64,000 bases of DNA from Streptomyces sp. NBC_01214 (GCF_026340975.1 NZ_JAPEOS010000001.1:1696501-1760500); one strand, 5' to 3'; shown: positions 1-9,645, numbered from the stretch's first letter. The notes: a model not told the origin generated them from the letters alone. Made by a program: numbers and translations.

Positions 1-297
1 GCCGAGGCGATGTCCACCAAGCAGGTGGCGGCGCTGCTGGCCGGCGCCGACCTGGCGATGGTGCTCCACGAGGACCGCGACACCCCGTCCGGGGCGCTGG
101 CGACGGCCGAGCTCCCGAAGGCCGGTTCCGTCGTGCTGGTGGTCGGCCCGGAGGGCGGTGTCTCCCCGGAGGAGCTGGCCGTCTTCGCCGCCGCGGGGGC
201 CCACCCCTACCGTCTGGGCCGCTCCGTCCTGCGGACCTCCACGGCCGGGACGGCGGCCACGGCGGTGCTGCTGGCTCGCACCGGCCGCTGGTCGTGA
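1..297 (+). CDS. rsmE: 16S rRNA (uracil1498-N3)-methyltransferase RsmE, C-terminal part
   Basis: This is the 3' end of a gene that begins before the window; the frame is open from base 1 and stops at 295-297. The last ~98 residues carry the signature of the RsmE branch of SPOUT methyltransferases: GPEGGVSPEEL, then LGRSVLRTSTAGTAA, which form the trefoil-knot SAM-binding region. RsmE methylates U1498 of 16S rRNA in the small subunit. Its place just before a HIT-family gene fits the usual Streptomyces order downstream of the heat-shock genes. The ATG at position 10 is internal to the domain, not the start. Confidence 0.93.
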   Translation, partial: AEAMSTKQVAALLAGADLAMVLHEDRDTPSGALATAELPKAGSVVLVVGPEGGVSPEELAVFAAAGAHPYRLGRSVLRTSTAGTAATAVLLARTGRWS

Positions 298-338
298 CGG
301 CCCGCCCGTCCTGACGGCCCGCCCGTCCTGACGGGCCG
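295..338 (+). repeat. 17-bp tandem direct repeat ending in a weak hairpin
   Basis: The 17-mer TGACGGCCCGCCCGTCC occurs twice in a row (295-311 and 312-328), beginning at the rsmE stop. The second copy and following bases can form a 7-bp stem (CGGCCCG 315-321 with CGGGCCG 332-338). It may be a terminator for rsmE, but there is no T tract. Confidence 0.45.
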
Positions 339-459
339 CTTCGGCTCCTGGTCCGGCCTTGCCGGGACCGATCGGCCCGTCCGGCCGAAATGCCGGCCCG
401 CCACGGGCGTCCGGCTGGATACGATGCCCGGACTGATCACCGTCACGGGAGGCGAAGCA

Positions 460-819
460 ATGGCCGGGGAACCGCAGGCCGACTGCCTGTTCTGCAAGAT
501 CGTCGCGGGGCAGATCCCCGCGACCGTGGTACGGGAGACCGAGACCACGGTCGCCTTCCGGGACATCAACCCGCAGGCGCCCACACACGTGCTCGTCATC
601 CCCAAGGTGCACTATGCGGACGCGGCCTCCCTCGTGGAGGCCGAGCCGGGCGTGGCCGCCGACATACTGCGCGAGGCCGGCCAGGTCGCCCTCGACGAGA
701 AGATCGTCGAACACGGCTACCGGGTCGTGTTCAACACCGGCTCCGGCGCCGGGCAGACCGTCTTCCACGCCCACGCGCACGTCCTCGGCGGCCGCGGCCT
801 CCAGTGGCCCCCCGGATAG
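460..819 (+). CDS. HIT (histidine triad) family nucleotide-binding protein
   Basis: A 119-residue protein, typical for the HINT branch. The catalytic triad HAHAH is at residues 103-107 and a Cys-x2-Cys pair (C9, C12) is near the N terminus, as in zinc-binding HINT proteins. Family members hydrolyse nucleoside phosphoramidates or dinucleotides; the substrate here cannot be told. The ATG at 460 is chosen because GGGAGG lies 6 nt upstream (448-453) and it begins the conserved domain; an in-frame ATG at 424 has no ribosome site. The stop is 3 nt before the RNase Z start, so the two are probably cotranscribed. Confidence 0.93.
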   Translation: MAGEPQADCLFCKIVAGQIPATVVRETETTVAFRDINPQAPTHVLVIPKVHYADAASLVEAEPGVAADILREAGQVALDEKIVEHGYRVVFNTGSGAGQTVFHAHAHVLGGRGLQWPPG

Positions 820-822
820 CAC

Positions 823-1728
823 GTGTCCGTACGAGAGTTCGTGGTGCTGGGCACGGCCAGCCAGGTGCCCACCCGCCACCGCAACCACAACGGCTACCTG
901 CTGCGCTGGGACGGCGAGGGCATCCTCTTCGACCCGGGCGAGGGCACCCAGCGCCAGATGTTGCGCGCCGGGGTGGCCGCGCACGACATCAACCGGATCT
1001 GCATCACGCACTTCCACGGTGACCACAGCCTCGGCCTCGCCGGGGTGATCCAACGGATCAACCTCGACCAGGTCCCGCACCCGGTCACCGCGCACTACCC
1101 GGCCTCGGGGCAGAAGTTCTTCGACCGGCTGCGGTACGCCACCGCCTACCGGGAGACCGTCCCGCTCCGCGAGGAGCCGGTGGCGGCGGACGGCGTGCTC
1201 GCGCAGGGGTCCTCGTACGTCCTGGAGGCCCGGCTGCTCTCGCACCCGGTCGAGTCCTTCGGCTACCGGATCACCGAGCCCGACGGGCGCCGCATGGTGC
1301 CCGAGCTGCTCGCACGGCACGGGATCAAGGGGCCGGACGTGGGCCGGATCCAGCGCGAGGGCCGGCTCGGCGAGGTCACCCTGGACGAGGTCAGCGAGCC
1401 CCGTCCCGGACAGCGGTTCGCGTTCGTCATGGACACCCGGCTCTGCCCGGGCGTGGACGCGCTGGCCGAGGGCTGCGACATGCTGGTGATCGAGTCGACC
1501 TTCCTCGACGAGGACGAACGGCTGGCCACCGACCACGGGCACCTGACCGCCGGCCAGGCGGCGCGGGTGGCGCGGGACGCGGGCGTGCGGCACCTGGTGC
1601 TGACGCACTTCTCGCAGCGCTACACCGACCCGGCCGAGTTCGAGCGCCAGGCCCGCGCGGCCGGCTTCGAGGGCGAGCTCACGGTGGCCGCGGACCTGGT
1701 GCGGGTGCCCCTGCCCAAGCGGGGCTGA
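823..1728 (+). CDS. rnz: Ribonuclease Z (tRNA 3'-processing endonuclease)
   Basis: A 301-residue metallo-beta-lactamase-fold protein, the usual length of short-form RNase Z. The zinc motif HFHGDH is at residues 63-68. Further conserved elements are [10 protein letters not shown] (36-45), the D in VMDTRLCPG, and the late histidine in VLTHFSQRY. RNase Z cuts the 3' trailer from tRNA precursors. The start is GTG at 823, 3 nt after the HIT gene. A strong hairpin follows the stop, so the HIT-rnz unit probably ends here. Confidence 0.95.
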   Translation: MSVREFVVLGTASQVPTRHRNHNGYLLRWDGEGILFDPGEGTQRQMLRAGVAAHDINRICITHFHGDHSLGLAGVIQRINLDQVPHPVTAHYPASGQKFFDRLRYATAYRETVPLREEPVAADGVLAQGSSYVLEARLLSHPVESFGYRITEPDGRRMVPELLARHGIKGPDVGRIQREGRLGEVTLDEVSEPRPGQRFAFVMDTRLCPGVDALAEGCDMLVIESTFLDEDERLATDHGHLTAGQAARVARDAGVRHLVLTHFSQRYTDPAEFERQARAAGFEGELTVAADLVRVPLPKRG

Positions 1729-1755
1729 CGGCGGGCCCGACCCGGTCCCGTCCCG

Positions 1756-1790
1756 GCCCGGTCCCGGCAGGGCCCCTGCCGGGACCGGGC
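1756..1790 (+). terminator. Rho-independent-like hairpin after rnz
   Basis: The arms 1756-1772 and 1774-1790 are perfectly complementary over 17 bp, all G/C-rich, in the gap between rnz and the kinase gene. There is no T tract, as is common in Streptomyces. Confidence 0.7.
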
Positions 1791-1960
1791 CGGGGCCGTG
1801 TTCGTCGAGCGGTCCGAGTGGTTTGAGTGACGAAGGGCCCTCCGGGGGTGATCTGCGCCACACTGGGTTTTGGTCCTGCCCGGGGTGGGCAGGGCTGGCA
1901 GCTTTCCGCTGGAAAACGTCATGCAGAAACGGGCCTTCGAGGAACAACGGGGAGATCGCC

Positions 1961-3055
1961 GTGACCGGTCGGGACTACGAAATCCGCGCAGCAGCAGTGG
2001 ACCCGCTCGGTCCGCTCCGTGACCCCCAGGAACCCGGCTGTGACGTCTTCCTGACCGGAACGGTCTTCCTCGACATCATCTTCACGGGCCTCGACTCGGC
2101 CCCCGTGCGCGGTACGGAGTCCTGGGCGCGCGGCATGGGCTCCAGCCCCGGCGGCGTCGCCAACATGGCCACCGCCCTGGCCCGGCTCGGCCTGCGCACC
2201 TCGCTGGCCGCGGCCTTCGGGGACGACCACTACGGCGAGTACTGCTGGGACGCCCTCGAACAGGGCGAGGGCATCGACCTGTCCATGTCGCACACCATCC
2301 CCGGCTGGCACAGCCCCGTCACCGTCTCGATGGCCTACGAGGGCGAGCGCACGATGGTCTCGCACGGCCACGAGGCCCCACCGCCGGCCGGCCCCGGGCC
2401 CTTCCCGCAGTGCCCGCCACGGGCCCGCGCGGCCGTGGCAGCGCTGGGACCCGGCCGCGGCGAGGAGTGGATCGGCGAGGCCGCCCGGCGCGGCTCGCGG
2501 ATCTTCGCGGACGTGGGATGGGACGAGAGCGGCCGGTGGGACCTGGGGGCCCTGGCCGACCTGGAGCACTGCGAGGCCTTCCTGCCGAACGCGGGCGAGG
2601 CGATGCGCTACACCCGGACCGACTGTCCGAGAGCCGCGGCCCGGGCGCTGGCCGAGAGGGTGCCGATCGCCGTGGTGACGATGGGCGCGGAGGGCTCGTA
2701 CGCGGTGGACGGGCACACCGGGGAGACCGCGCACGTCCCCGGGATCACGGTGGACGAGCTGGACCCGACGGGTGCGGGCGACGTCTACGTGGCGGGCTTC
2801 GTGACCGGCACCCTGGCGGGCTGGCCGCTCGCGGACCGGCTGGCCTTCGCTGGGCTGACGGCGGCCCTGTCGGTGCAGGAGTTCGGCGGCTCCCTGTCGG
2901 CCCCCGGCTGGCCGGAGGTGGCCCACTGGTGGCGGGACGCCCCGCAGGAGCTGCGCGGCCGCTACGGCTTCCTGGACGACCTGGTCCCGCCGGGCGGGAC
3001 TCCGGCGGCCCGGCGCAGGGCCGTACCGACGATCGGCTTCCGGCACTCGCTCTAG
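1961..3055 (+). CDS. PfkB-family carbohydrate kinase
   Basis: A 364-residue ribokinase-like protein. The N-terminal signature SSPGGVANMATALARLG holds the sugar-binding glycines, and the C-terminal motif DPTGAGDVYVAGF contains the catalytic Asp and anion hole of PfkB kinases. It should phosphorylate a sugar or sugar-like alcohol with ATP; the substrate is unknown. GTG at 1961 follows GGGGAG at 1949-1954; the same frame is open to 1823 but lacks a ribosome site and conserved residues there. A Pro/Arg-rich stretch around residues 145-165 is less conserved-looking. It stands alone between the rnz hairpin and phoH. Confidence 0.88.
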   Translation: MTGRDYEIRAAAVDPLGPLRDPQEPGCDVFLTGTVFLDIIFTGLDSAPVRGTESWARGMGSSPGGVANMATALARLGLRTSLAAAFGDDHYGEYCWDALEQGEGIDLSMSHTIPGWHSPVTVSMAYEGERTMVSHGHEAPPPAGPGPFPQCPPRARAAVAALGPGRGEEWIGEAARRGSRIFADVGWDESGRWDLGALADLEHCEAFLPNAGEAMRYTRTDCPRAAARALAERVPIAVVTMGAEGSYAVDGHTGETAHVPGITVDELDPTGAGDVYVAGFVTGTLAGWPLADRLAFAGLTAALSVQEFGGSLSAPGWPEVAHWWRDAPQELRGRYGFLDDLVPPGGTPAARRRAVPTIGFRHSL

Positions 3056-3230
3056 GCCGTCCCCCGGATCTCGTCGGGCCGGCACGATCCGAAAGAGGCG
3101 ATCTCGCGGCGCGATCGGGCGGTAAAACCTCTCGGGGAAGCCGCGGCGGAGACGTACGCTTGGTACTCCGGAGGTCGTCGATCGGCGCGGCCCCTCAGCG
3201 GGAGGTATGCGCAGGCCACAGTGCCGGCCC

Positions 3231-4280
3231 ATGACTCAGACACCGACAGCCCACATCCCCGCGCCGGGGCAGGCGCGAGCCCACTTCACCGTTCCGGCCA
3301 CGCACCCGATGGTGACCGTGCTCGGCTCGGGTGACGCCCTGTTGCGCGTGATCGAGAAGGCCTTCCCGAAGGCCGACATCCATGTTCGGGGCAATCAGGT
3401 CAGCGCGATCGGTGCAGCGGCGGAAGTCGCCCTGATCCAGCGACTTTTCGACGAGATGATGCTGGTGCTCCGCACCGGGCAGTCGATGACGGAGGACGCA
3501 GTGGAACGCTCGATCGCCATGCTCAAGGCGAGCGGCAACGGCAACGGCAACGGCGACGGGCCTGCCGAGACGCCCGCGGAGGTGCTCACCCAGAACATCC
3601 TCTCCAGCCGCGGCCGCACCATCCGACCCAAGACCCTCAACCAGAAGCGGTACGTCGACGCGATCGACAAGAACACGATCGTCTTCGGCATCGGCCCCGC
3701 CGGTACCGGCAAGACCTACCTGGCCATGGCCAAGGCCGTCCAGGCCCTGCAGTCCAAGCAGGTCAGCCGGATCATCCTGACCCGGCCCGCCGTCGAGGCG
3801 GGGGAGCGGCTCGGTTTCCTGCCGGGCACGCTCTTCGACAAGATCGACCCGTACCTGCGCCCGCTCTACGACGCGCTGCACGACATGATCGACCCCGACT
3901 CGATCCCGCGGCTGATGGCGGCGGGCACGATCGAGGTGGCCCCCCTGGCGTACATGCGCGGACGCACGCTCAATGATGCGTTCGTCGTCCTCGACGAGGC
4001 GCAGAACACGACCGCCGAGCAGATGAAGATGTTCCTGACCCGGCTCGGGTTCGACTCGAAGATCGTCGTCACCGGTGACGTCACCCAGATCGACCTGCCG
4101 GGTGGCGCCAAGAGCGGTCTGCGCCAGGTCCAAGAAATCCTCGAAGGGCTGCCGGACATCCACTTCTCGCGGCTCACGTCCGAGGATGTCGTCCGGCACA
4201 AGCTGGTCGGCCGTATCGTCGACGCGTACGAGAAGTACGACGACGGCCAGCAGGCCTCGAACGGCCACCAGCGGAAGTAG
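3231..4280 (+). CDS. PhoH-like ATPase
   Basis: A 349-residue PhoH-family P-loop protein. Walker A is GPAGTGKT at residues 155-162 and Walker B is VVLDEAQN near 253-260. The N-terminal ~95 residues form the KH-like part typical of the PhoL/YbeZ group. An Asn-Gly run (GNGNGNGDG) links the two parts. PhoH proteins next to ybeY are thought to help rRNA maturation or RNA unwinding. Two starts are possible. ATG 3231 (MTQTPTAH) matches the usual Streptomyces N terminus; ATG 3207 sits directly against GGGAGG (3200-3205), which is too close. The ybeY gene follows 13 nt downstream. Confidence 0.93.
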   Translation: MTQTPTAHIPAPGQARAHFTVPATHPMVTVLGSGDALLRVIEKAFPKADIHVRGNQVSAIGAAAEVALIQRLFDEMMLVLRTGQSMTEDAVERSIAMLKASGNGNGNGDGPAETPAEVLTQNILSSRGRTIRPKTLNQKRYVDAIDKNTIVFGIGPAGTGKTYLAMAKAVQALQSKQVSRIILTRPAVEAGERLGFLPGTLFDKIDPYLRPLYDALHDMIDPDSIPRLMAAGTIEVAPLAYMRGRTLNDAFVVLDEAQNTTAEQMKMFLTRLGFDSKIVVTGDVTQIDLPGGAKSGLRQVQEILEGLPDIHFSRLTSEDVVRHKLVGRIVDAYEKYDDGQQASNGHQRK

Positions 4281-4293
4281 AACCCAGCGCACC

Positions 4294-4791
4294 ATGTCGA
4301 TCGACGTCAACAACGAGTCCGGAACCGAGGTCGACGAGCAGGCGATCCTCGACATCGCCCGCTACGCGCTCACCCGGATGCGGATCCACCCGCTCTCCGA
4401 GCTCTCCGTCATCGTCATCGACGAGGACGCCATGGAGCAGCTCCACATCCAGTGGATGGATCTGCCCGGTCCGACCGACGTCATGTCCTTCCCGATGGAC
4501 GAGCTCCGGCCGCCGACCAAGGACGACGAGGAGCCCCCGCAGGGGCTCCTCGGCGACATCGTGCTCTGCCCCGAGGTCGCCAAGCGGCAGGGCGAGGAAG
4601 CCCCGACGCAGCACTCCATGGACGAGGAGCTCCAGCTCCTGACCGTCCACGGAGTGCTGCACCTGCTCGGCTACGACCACGAGGAGCCGGACGAGAAGGC
4701 AGAGATGTTCGGCCTCCAGGCGGCCATCGTCGACGGCTGGCGCGGTGAGCGCGGCATCACCGGTCCGTCCCCGGCTCCGACCGTCTCGTGA
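4294..4791 (+). CDS. ybeY: rRNA maturation RNase YbeY
   Basis: A 165-residue UPF0054 protein. The metal-binding motif H-x3-H-x5-H is visible as [11 protein letters not shown] (His119, His123, His129). TDVMSFPMD is the second conserved block. YbeY is an endoribonuclease acting in 16S rRNA 3'-end maturation and ribosome quality control. It follows phoH by 13 nt, and its stop overlaps the GTG start of the next gene, so phoH-ybeY-CBS-mmcQ form one operon. Confidence 0.95.
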   Translation: MSIDVNNESGTEVDEQAILDIARYALTRMRIHPLSELSVIVIDEDAMEQLHIQWMDLPGPTDVMSFPMDELRPPTKDDEEPPQGLLGDIVLCPEVAKRQGEEAPTQHSMDEELQLLTVHGVLHLLGYDHEEPDEKAEMFGLQAAIVDGWRGERGITGPSPAPTVS

Positions 4792-6092
4792 ACGCCCCCC
4801 AGCTGATCACCGGGGCGGTGCTGCTGGTGGTGGTGGCCTGGTTCGCGGCCTGCGCCGAGTCCGGCATCGCCCGCATCTCCAGCTTCCGGGCCGAGCAGGC
4901 CGTACGGGAGGGTCGGCGCGGGAGCGAGAAGCTCGCCCAGGTCGCCGGCGACCCCACCCGCTACCTCAACGTGGCCCTGCTCGTCCGGGTCACGTGCGAG
5001 ATGGCGGCCGGGGTGCTCGTCACCTACGTCTGCCTCGACGAGTTCGGCGAGAACTGGACCGCGCTGCTCGTGGCCATCGCCGTCATGGTGCTCGTCTCCT
5101 TCGTCGCCGTGGGCGTCTCCCCGCGCACGATCGGCCGCCAGCACCCGCTGAACACGGCGACCGCGGCCGCGTACGTCCTCGTGCCGCTGGCCCGGATCAT
5201 GGGGCCGATCCCGCAGCTGCTGATCCTCATCGGCAACGCGCTCACGCCCGGGAAGGGCTTCCGCAAGGGGCCCTTCGCCTCCGAGGCAGAGCTCCGCGCG
5301 ATGGTGGACCTCGCGGAGAAGGAATCGCTGATCGAGGACGACGAGCGCCGCATGGTGCACCAGGTCTTCGAGCTCGGCGACACGCTGGTGCGCGAGGTGA
5401 TGGTGCCGCGCACCGACCTCGTCTGCATCGAGCGGTACAAGACGGTCCGTCAGGCGACCACGCTCGCGCTGCGGTCCGGTTTCTCCCGCATCCCGGTGAC
5501 CGGGGAGAACGAGGACGACATAGTCGGGATCGTCTACCTGAAGGACCTCGTCCGCAAGACGCACATCAGCCGGGAGGCCGAGGCCGACCTGGTCTCGACC
5601 GCGATGCGGGCGGCCGTCTTCGTACCGGACACCAAGAACGCGGGCGACCTGTTGCGCGAGATGCAGCAGGTGCGCAACCACGTGGCCGTCGTCATCGACG
5701 AGTACGGCGGCACGGCCGGCATCGTCACCATCGAGGACATCCTCGAAGAGATCGTCGGGGAGATCACCGACGAGTACGACCGGGAGCTGCCGCCGGTCGA
5801 GGACCTCGGCGAGGACCGCTACCGGGTCACCGCGCGGCTGGACATCACCGACCTCGGTGAGTTGTTCAAGGTCGAGGCGTTCGACGACGAGGACGTGGAG
5901 ACGGTCGGCGGACTGCTGGCGAAGGCGCTGGGGCGGGTGCCGATCGCGGGCGCTTCCTCGGTGGTGGAACTGCCCGACGGGCGCCCGCTGCGGCTGACCG
6001 CCGAATCCCCGGCGGGCCGGCGGAACAAGATCGTGACGGTCCTGGTCGAACCGGTGGCCGCGGCGGAGGCCGCGGGGGAGGAGGGGGAATGA
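4788..6092 (+). CDS. CNNM/CorC-type membrane protein (DUF21, two CBS domains, CorC/HlyC domain)
   Basis: A 434-residue 'hemolysin family' protein. The first ~150 residues hold three to four hydrophobic segments (DUF21/CNNM transmembrane domain). They are followed by [11 protein letters not shown], the start of the paired CBS domains, with the second CBS ending at [19 protein letters not shown]. The C-terminal ~80 residues are a CorC/HlyC transporter-associated domain. Family members are linked to magnesium or cobalt efflux and regulation. The GTG start (4788) overlaps the ybeY stop, and the stop overlaps the ATG of the following gene, so all three are translationally coupled. Confidence 0.9.
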   Translation: MNAPQLITGAVLLVVVAWFAACAESGIARISSFRAEQAVREGRRGSEKLAQVAGDPTRYLNVALLVRVTCEMAAGVLVTYVCLDEFGENWTALLVAIAVMVLVSFVAVGVSPRTIGRQHPLNTATAAAYVLVPLARIMGPIPQLLILIGNALTPGKGFRKGPFASEAELRAMVDLAEKESLIEDDERRMVHQVFELGDTLVREVMVPRTDLVCIERYKTVRQATTLALRSGFSRIPVTGENEDDIVGIVYLKDLVRKTHISREAEADLVSTAMRAAVFVPDTKNAGDLLREMQQVRNHVAVVIDEYGGTAGIVTIEDILEEIVGEITDEYDRELPPVEDLGEDRYRVTARLDITDLGELFKVEAFDDEDVETVGGLLAKALGRVPIAGASSVVELPDGRPLRLTAESPAGRRNKIVTVLVEPVAAAEAAGEEGE

Positions 6093-6451
6093 CCCCGGAG
6101 CAACTGCGCGCGTTCTGCCTGGGCTTCAACGCGGCGGTGGAGGAGTTCCCCTTCACCCCGGAGACCTCGGTGTTCAAGGTGCTGGGCAAGGTGTTCGCGC
6201 TGTCGGCGCTGGATGCGGATCCGCTCAAGGTCAACCTCAAGTGCGACCCGGAGCTGGCGGTGCGGCTGCGCGAGGAGCACGAGGCGATCGTGCCGGGTTA
6301 CCACATGAACAAGCGGCACTGGAACACGGTGACCGTGGGCGGGCCGGGCGGCCTGCCGGAGCGGCTGGTGCGGGAGCTGGTGGAGGACTCGTACGACCTG
6401 GTGGTCGCGGGCCTGCCGAAGGCGGAGCGGCTGCGGCTGGACCGGCCGTAG
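6089..6451 (+). CDS. MmcQ/YjbR-family DNA-binding protein
   Basis: A 120-residue protein of the MmcQ/YjbR family, which has a CyaY-like fold. Recognisable blocks are the N-terminal helix with FPF, FKVLGKVFAL, LKCDPELAVRLREEH, and the C-terminal MNKRHWNTV...ELVEDSYDLVVAGL. The molecular role is poorly known. The start overlaps the previous stop by 4 nt (ATGA), so it is the last gene of the phoH-ybeY operon or reads on into the deaminase-like gene 68 nt away. Confidence 0.88.
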   Translation: MTPEQLRAFCLGFNAAVEEFPFTPETSVFKVLGKVFALSALDADPLKVNLKCDPELAVRLREEHEAIVPGYHMNKRHWNTVTVGGPGGLPERLVRELVEDSYDLVVAGLPKAERLRLDRP

Positions 6452-6519
6452 CGGTGCCCCCCGCCCCGGCGGCGGGGTGGTCGTGCGGGGGCGCGGGGCG
6501 GCTCCCTATGCTTTCGCCC

Positions 6520-6876
6520 ATGACCGACAGCACCGGGATCGACCCCGAGGACAGCAAGATCATCACCCTGGCGCGCAGCGCCCGGGCCCGCAACGCGGTG
6601 CCCGAGGGGGCGGCGGTGCGGGACGAGACGGGCCGCACGTACGTCGCCGGGACGGTGGAGCTCGACTCCCTGAAACTGAGTGCGCTGCAAACCGCGGTCG
6701 CGATGGCCGTGGCGAGCGGTGCGCGGTCCTTGGAGGCCGCGGCCGTCGTCAGCGCGGCCGACGCCCCGGCCGAGGCCGACCGCGCGGCCGTCCGCGACCT
6801 CGGTGGCCCGGACACCCCGGTCCTGCTGGCGGCCCCGGACGGCAGCCTGAAGTCCAGCACCCCGGCCGGCCCCTAG
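6520..6876 (+). CDS. Cytidine-deaminase-like protein without zinc ligands
   Basis: A 118-residue protein resembling the cytidine deaminase fold found at this place in Streptomyces (blocks IITLARSARARN, AAVRDETGRTYVAGTVELDSL, ALQTAVAMAVASGARSLEA). True cytidine deaminases need a C/H-A-E and a P-C-x2-C motif for zinc. This protein has no cysteine and no histidine at all, so it cannot bind the catalytic zinc and is unlikely to deaminate. The start ATG 6520 is the first one that gives the conserved N terminus. In related genomes era usually follows directly; here an accessory block intervenes. Confidence 0.8.
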   Translation: MTDSTGIDPEDSKIITLARSARARNAVPEGAAVRDETGRTYVAGTVELDSLKLSALQTAVAMAVASGARSLEAAAVVSAADAPAEADRAAVRDLGGPDTPVLLAAPDGSLKSSTPAGP

Positions 6877-6965
6877 CCTCCCGGCGGGGCGACCGACGAA
6901 CCTTCCGCGCCCGAGTCCGCCCGACCGCCGGGTCCGGGCCCTCCCGGCCTCGGCAGGGCCGGACC

Positions 6966-7102
6966 CAGCCCCGCCGGCGCTTGAGGCGCGGGGTCTGGGG
7001 CGGAGCCCCAGGAAACCCGGCTCCGCCGGGCACCGGGCTCCGCCCGGACCCTCCCCCAGCTACCGCTGGGAGGTGCCCCCTGCTCAAACGCCGGCGGGGC
7101 TG
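6966..7102. repeat. GC-rich interspersed repeat, copy A (20-bp inverted ends)
   Basis: The 310-nt gap 6877-7186 between two convergent genes holds no gene. Bases 6966-6985 and 7083-7102 are inverted copies with one mismatch in 20. The left 41 nt (6969-7009) match 46471-46511 at 36 of 41 positions, and the right 20 nt are identical to 40439-40458. Several shorter GC palindromes lie between the ends. This is an interspersed Streptomyces-type repeat; it could also act as a two-way terminator. Confidence 0.7.
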
Positions 7103-7186
7103 GAAGTGGCGGGGCTGGAATCGGCCCCGGCCAGGCTGAAGGAGCCAGCGGGGCTACTGGGCCGGGAGTGGGCAGGCCGCCGGAGG

Positions 7187-8464
7187 CTAGCGGCGGCGGA
7201 TGGTCATCGCCATCAGGGCGGCCATCGCGCACAGCGCGCCCGAGGCGTACCAGACGGTGTCGTACGAGCCGGTGAGGTCGCGGGTCAGGCCGCCCAAGAA
7301 GGCCACCGCCGCCGCGCCGACCTGGTGCGAGGCCAGGACCCAGCCGAAGACGATCGCCCCGTCGTCCCCGTAGTGCTCGCGGCACAGGGCGATCGTGGGC
7401 GGGACGGTCGCGACCCAGTCCAGGCCGTAGAAGACGATGAAGAAGAGCAGCGGCGGCTGCACCGACGGTGCCAGCAGCATCGGCAGGAAGAGCAGCGAGA
7501 TCCCGCGCAGGGCGTAGTAGACGGCCAACAGCCGCCGCGAGTCGAAGCGGTCCGTGAACCACCCCGACGCCACCGTGCCGATCACGTCGAACACGCCGAC
7601 CACCGCCAGCAGCCCCGCCGCAGCCGTCACCGGCATGCCGTGGTCGTGTGCGGCGGGTACGAAGTGGGTCTTGACCAGGCCGTTGGTCGAGGCCCCGCAG
7701 ATCGCGAAGGTGCCCGCCAGCAGCCAGAACGGGCCGGTGCGGGCCGCGTCGAAGAGCACCCGCAGCGCGCGCCGGGCAGCTCCCGGGACCGGGGCCGGCT
7801 TCTGCGCGTACGTGCCGCCGTACGGTGCGAGTCCCACGTCCGCCGGGTGGTCGCGCATCAGCAGCCACACGAAGGGGGCGACGGCCAGGGCCGCGAGGGA
7901 GACCGTCACCGTCGCCGGGCGCCAGCCGTGGTGCTCGACCAGCCAGGCCAGCAGCGGCAGGAAGACCAGCTGGCCGGAGGCCCCGGCCGCGGTCAGGATG
8001 CCGGTGACCAGCCCGCGCCGGGCGATGAACCAGCGGTTCGTCACCGTCGCCGCGAAGGCCAGGGCCATGGAGCCGCTGCCCAGCCCCACGAGGACGCCCC
8101 AGAACAGCACGAGCTGCCAGGGCGCGGTCATCCACACCGTGGCCAGCGAGCCCGAGGCGATGACGAGCAGGGCGAGGGCCACGACCTTGCGGATGCCGAA
8201 ACGGTCCATCAGGGCCGCGGCGAAGGGGGCGGTGAGCCCGTACAGCGCGAGGTTGACGGAGACGGCGAGGCCGATGGTCCCGCGCGACCAGTCGAACTCG
8301 GCGTGCAGCGGTTCGATGAGCAGTCCGGGCAGGGAGGCGAAGCCGGCCGCGCCGATGATCGTCACGAAGGCAACGGCGGCGACGAACCAGGCGCGGTGGA
8401 CGCGGGCGGGCCGCCGCGGGGAGCGGCGGTCCACGGGGGCGGAGGCGGAGGCTGTCTGGGGCAC
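7187..8464 (-). CDS. MFS transporter
   Basis: A 425-residue major facilitator with about twelve hydrophobic segments in two halves. Motif A-like sequence LMDRFGIRK follows TM2, and the second-half equivalent is GWFTDRFDSRR. It resembles the oxalate/formate-antiporter-like MFS branch (short N terminus, TM1 at about residues 25-45, long loop near residue 210), but the substrate cannot be read. It is divergent from the DJ-1/AraC regulator at 8536, which is the likely regulator of this gene. It belongs to the block inserted between the deaminase-like gene and era. Confidence 0.88.
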   Translation of the reverse strand: MPQTASASAPVDRRSPRRPARVHRAWFVAAVAFVTIIGAAGFASLPGLLIEPLHAEFDWSRGTIGLAVSVNLALYGLTAPFAAALMDRFGIRKVVALALLVIASGSLATVWMTAPWQLVLFWGVLVGLGSGSMALAFAATVTNRWFIARRGLVTGILTAAGASGQLVFLPLLAWLVEHHGWRPATVTVSLAALAVAPFVWLLMRDHPADVGLAPYGGTYAQKPAPVPGAARRALRVLFDAARTGPFWLLAGTFAICGASTNGLVKTHFVPAAHDHGMPVTAAAGLLAVVGVFDVIGTVASGWFTDRFDSRRLLAVYYALRGISLLFLPMLLAPSVQPPLLFFIVFYGLDWVATVPPTIALCREHYGDDGAIVFGWVLASHQVGAAAVAFLGGLTRDLTGSYDTVWYASGALCAMAALMAMTIRRR

Positions 8465-8535
8465 GACGACAGCTTCCGGCCACCTGGGGACCGCAGGAAA
8501 GTGGCTTGACTGTCATGCTTCGCTACGATCGGGCC

Positions 8536-9573
8536 ATGGAGTCGGAGAAGAAGGCACACCGGGTCGTCGTCCTCGCCCTCACCGGGCTGCTGCCCTTCGA
8601 GCTCGGTATCCCGCACCGGATCTTCGGGCGCGCCAAGGGCCCGGCCGGGCAGCCGCTGTACGAGATTCTCACCTGCGGGCTCGCCCAGGGGCCGGTGCGC
8701 ACGGACGCCGACTTCGCGATCCACGTCGAGCACGGCCCGGAACTCCTGGCCACCGCCGATACGGTGGTGGTGCCGGCCTCGTACGAGCTGGGCCCGGTGC
8801 ACGAGGATGGCCGGCTGACCGACGAGCTCACGGCGGCCCTCGCGCACATCCGGCCCGGCACCCGGCTGGTCTCGATCTGTACGGGCGGATACGTGCTGGC
8901 CGCGGCCGGGTTCCTCGACGGGCGTCCCGCCACCACCCACTGGGCCTCCGCCGAGCACTTCCAGCGGCTCTTCCCTGCCGTGCGGGTCGACCCGGACGTG
9001 CTCTACACCGACGACGGGGACGTGCTGACCTCGGCCGGAGTCGCCGCCGGGGTCGACCTGTGCCTGCACATCGTGCGCCGCGACCACGGCGCGGCCGTCG
9101 CCAACGAGGTGGCCCGGCGGACCGTCGTACCGCCCCACCGGGAGGGCGGGCAGGCGCAGTTCATCGCGCGCCCGATGCCGGAGCCGCAGCTCGCCACCAC
9201 CACGGCGGCCCGCGCATGGGTGCTGGACCGGCTGCACGAACCGCTCCGGCTGACCGACCTGGCCCGGCAGGAGTCCATGTCGGTACGGACCTTCACGCGC
9301 CGGTTCCGCGAGGAGTCCGGCGTCAGCCCGGGCCAGTGGATCGTCGGCCGGCGGGTGGAGCGGGCCCGGCAGCTGCTGGAGCAGACGGAGCTGCCGATGG
9401 AGCAGGTGGCGCGGGACAGCGGCTTCGGTACGGCCCAGTCGCTGCGCAAGCACGTGCAGGCGGCGCTGGGGGTGAGCCCGACGGCCTACCGGCGCACCTT
9501 CCGCGCGGCCGGCGGGACGGTCACCCTGCCAGCTCCTGATGGGCCATCAGTTGCTGCCGGACCCGCGCATTGA
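8536..9573 (+). CDS. GlxA-family transcriptional regulator (DJ-1/PfpI domain plus AraC HTH)
   Basis: A 345-residue regulator. The N-terminal ~190 residues are a class I glutamine amidotransferase-like DJ-1/PfpI domain, with the nucleophile elbow SICTGGYVLAAAG. The C-terminal ~100 residues are an AraC-type double helix-turn-helix (LARQESMSVRTFTRRFREE and VARDSGFGTAQSLRKH). A -10-like TACGAT at 8524-8529 ends 6 nt before ATG 8536, so the mRNA may be leaderless; a TTG at 8506 is also in frame. It is divergent from the MFS gene and probably controls it. Confidence 0.9.
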   Translation: MESEKKAHRVVVLALTGLLPFELGIPHRIFGRAKGPAGQPLYEILTCGLAQGPVRTDADFAIHVEHGPELLATADTVVVPASYELGPVHEDGRLTDELTAALAHIRPGTRLVSICTGGYVLAAAGFLDGRPATTHWASAEHFQRLFPAVRVDPDVLYTDDGDVLTSAGVAAGVDLCLHIVRRDHGAAVANEVARRTVVPPHREGGQAQFIARPMPEPQLATTTAARAWVLDRLHEPLRLTDLARQESMSVRTFTRRFREESGVSPGQWIVGRRVERARQLLEQTELPMEQVARDSGFGTAQSLRKHVQAALGVSPTAYRRTFRAAGGTVTLPAPDGPSVAAGPAH

Positions 9574-9645
9574 CTTCTCCCGCCCCCCGCTCGTGAATGG
9601 CCCCCTGCGCCGGGCTCGGGCGCGCGGGAACCTAAGGGGCGGGCA

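Noticed and set aside
8506..8529. TTGACT and TACGAT as a -35/-10 pair for the DJ-1/AraC gene
   Set aside because: The spacer is only 12 nt, too short for a normal sigma-70 promoter; only the -10 position looks useful.
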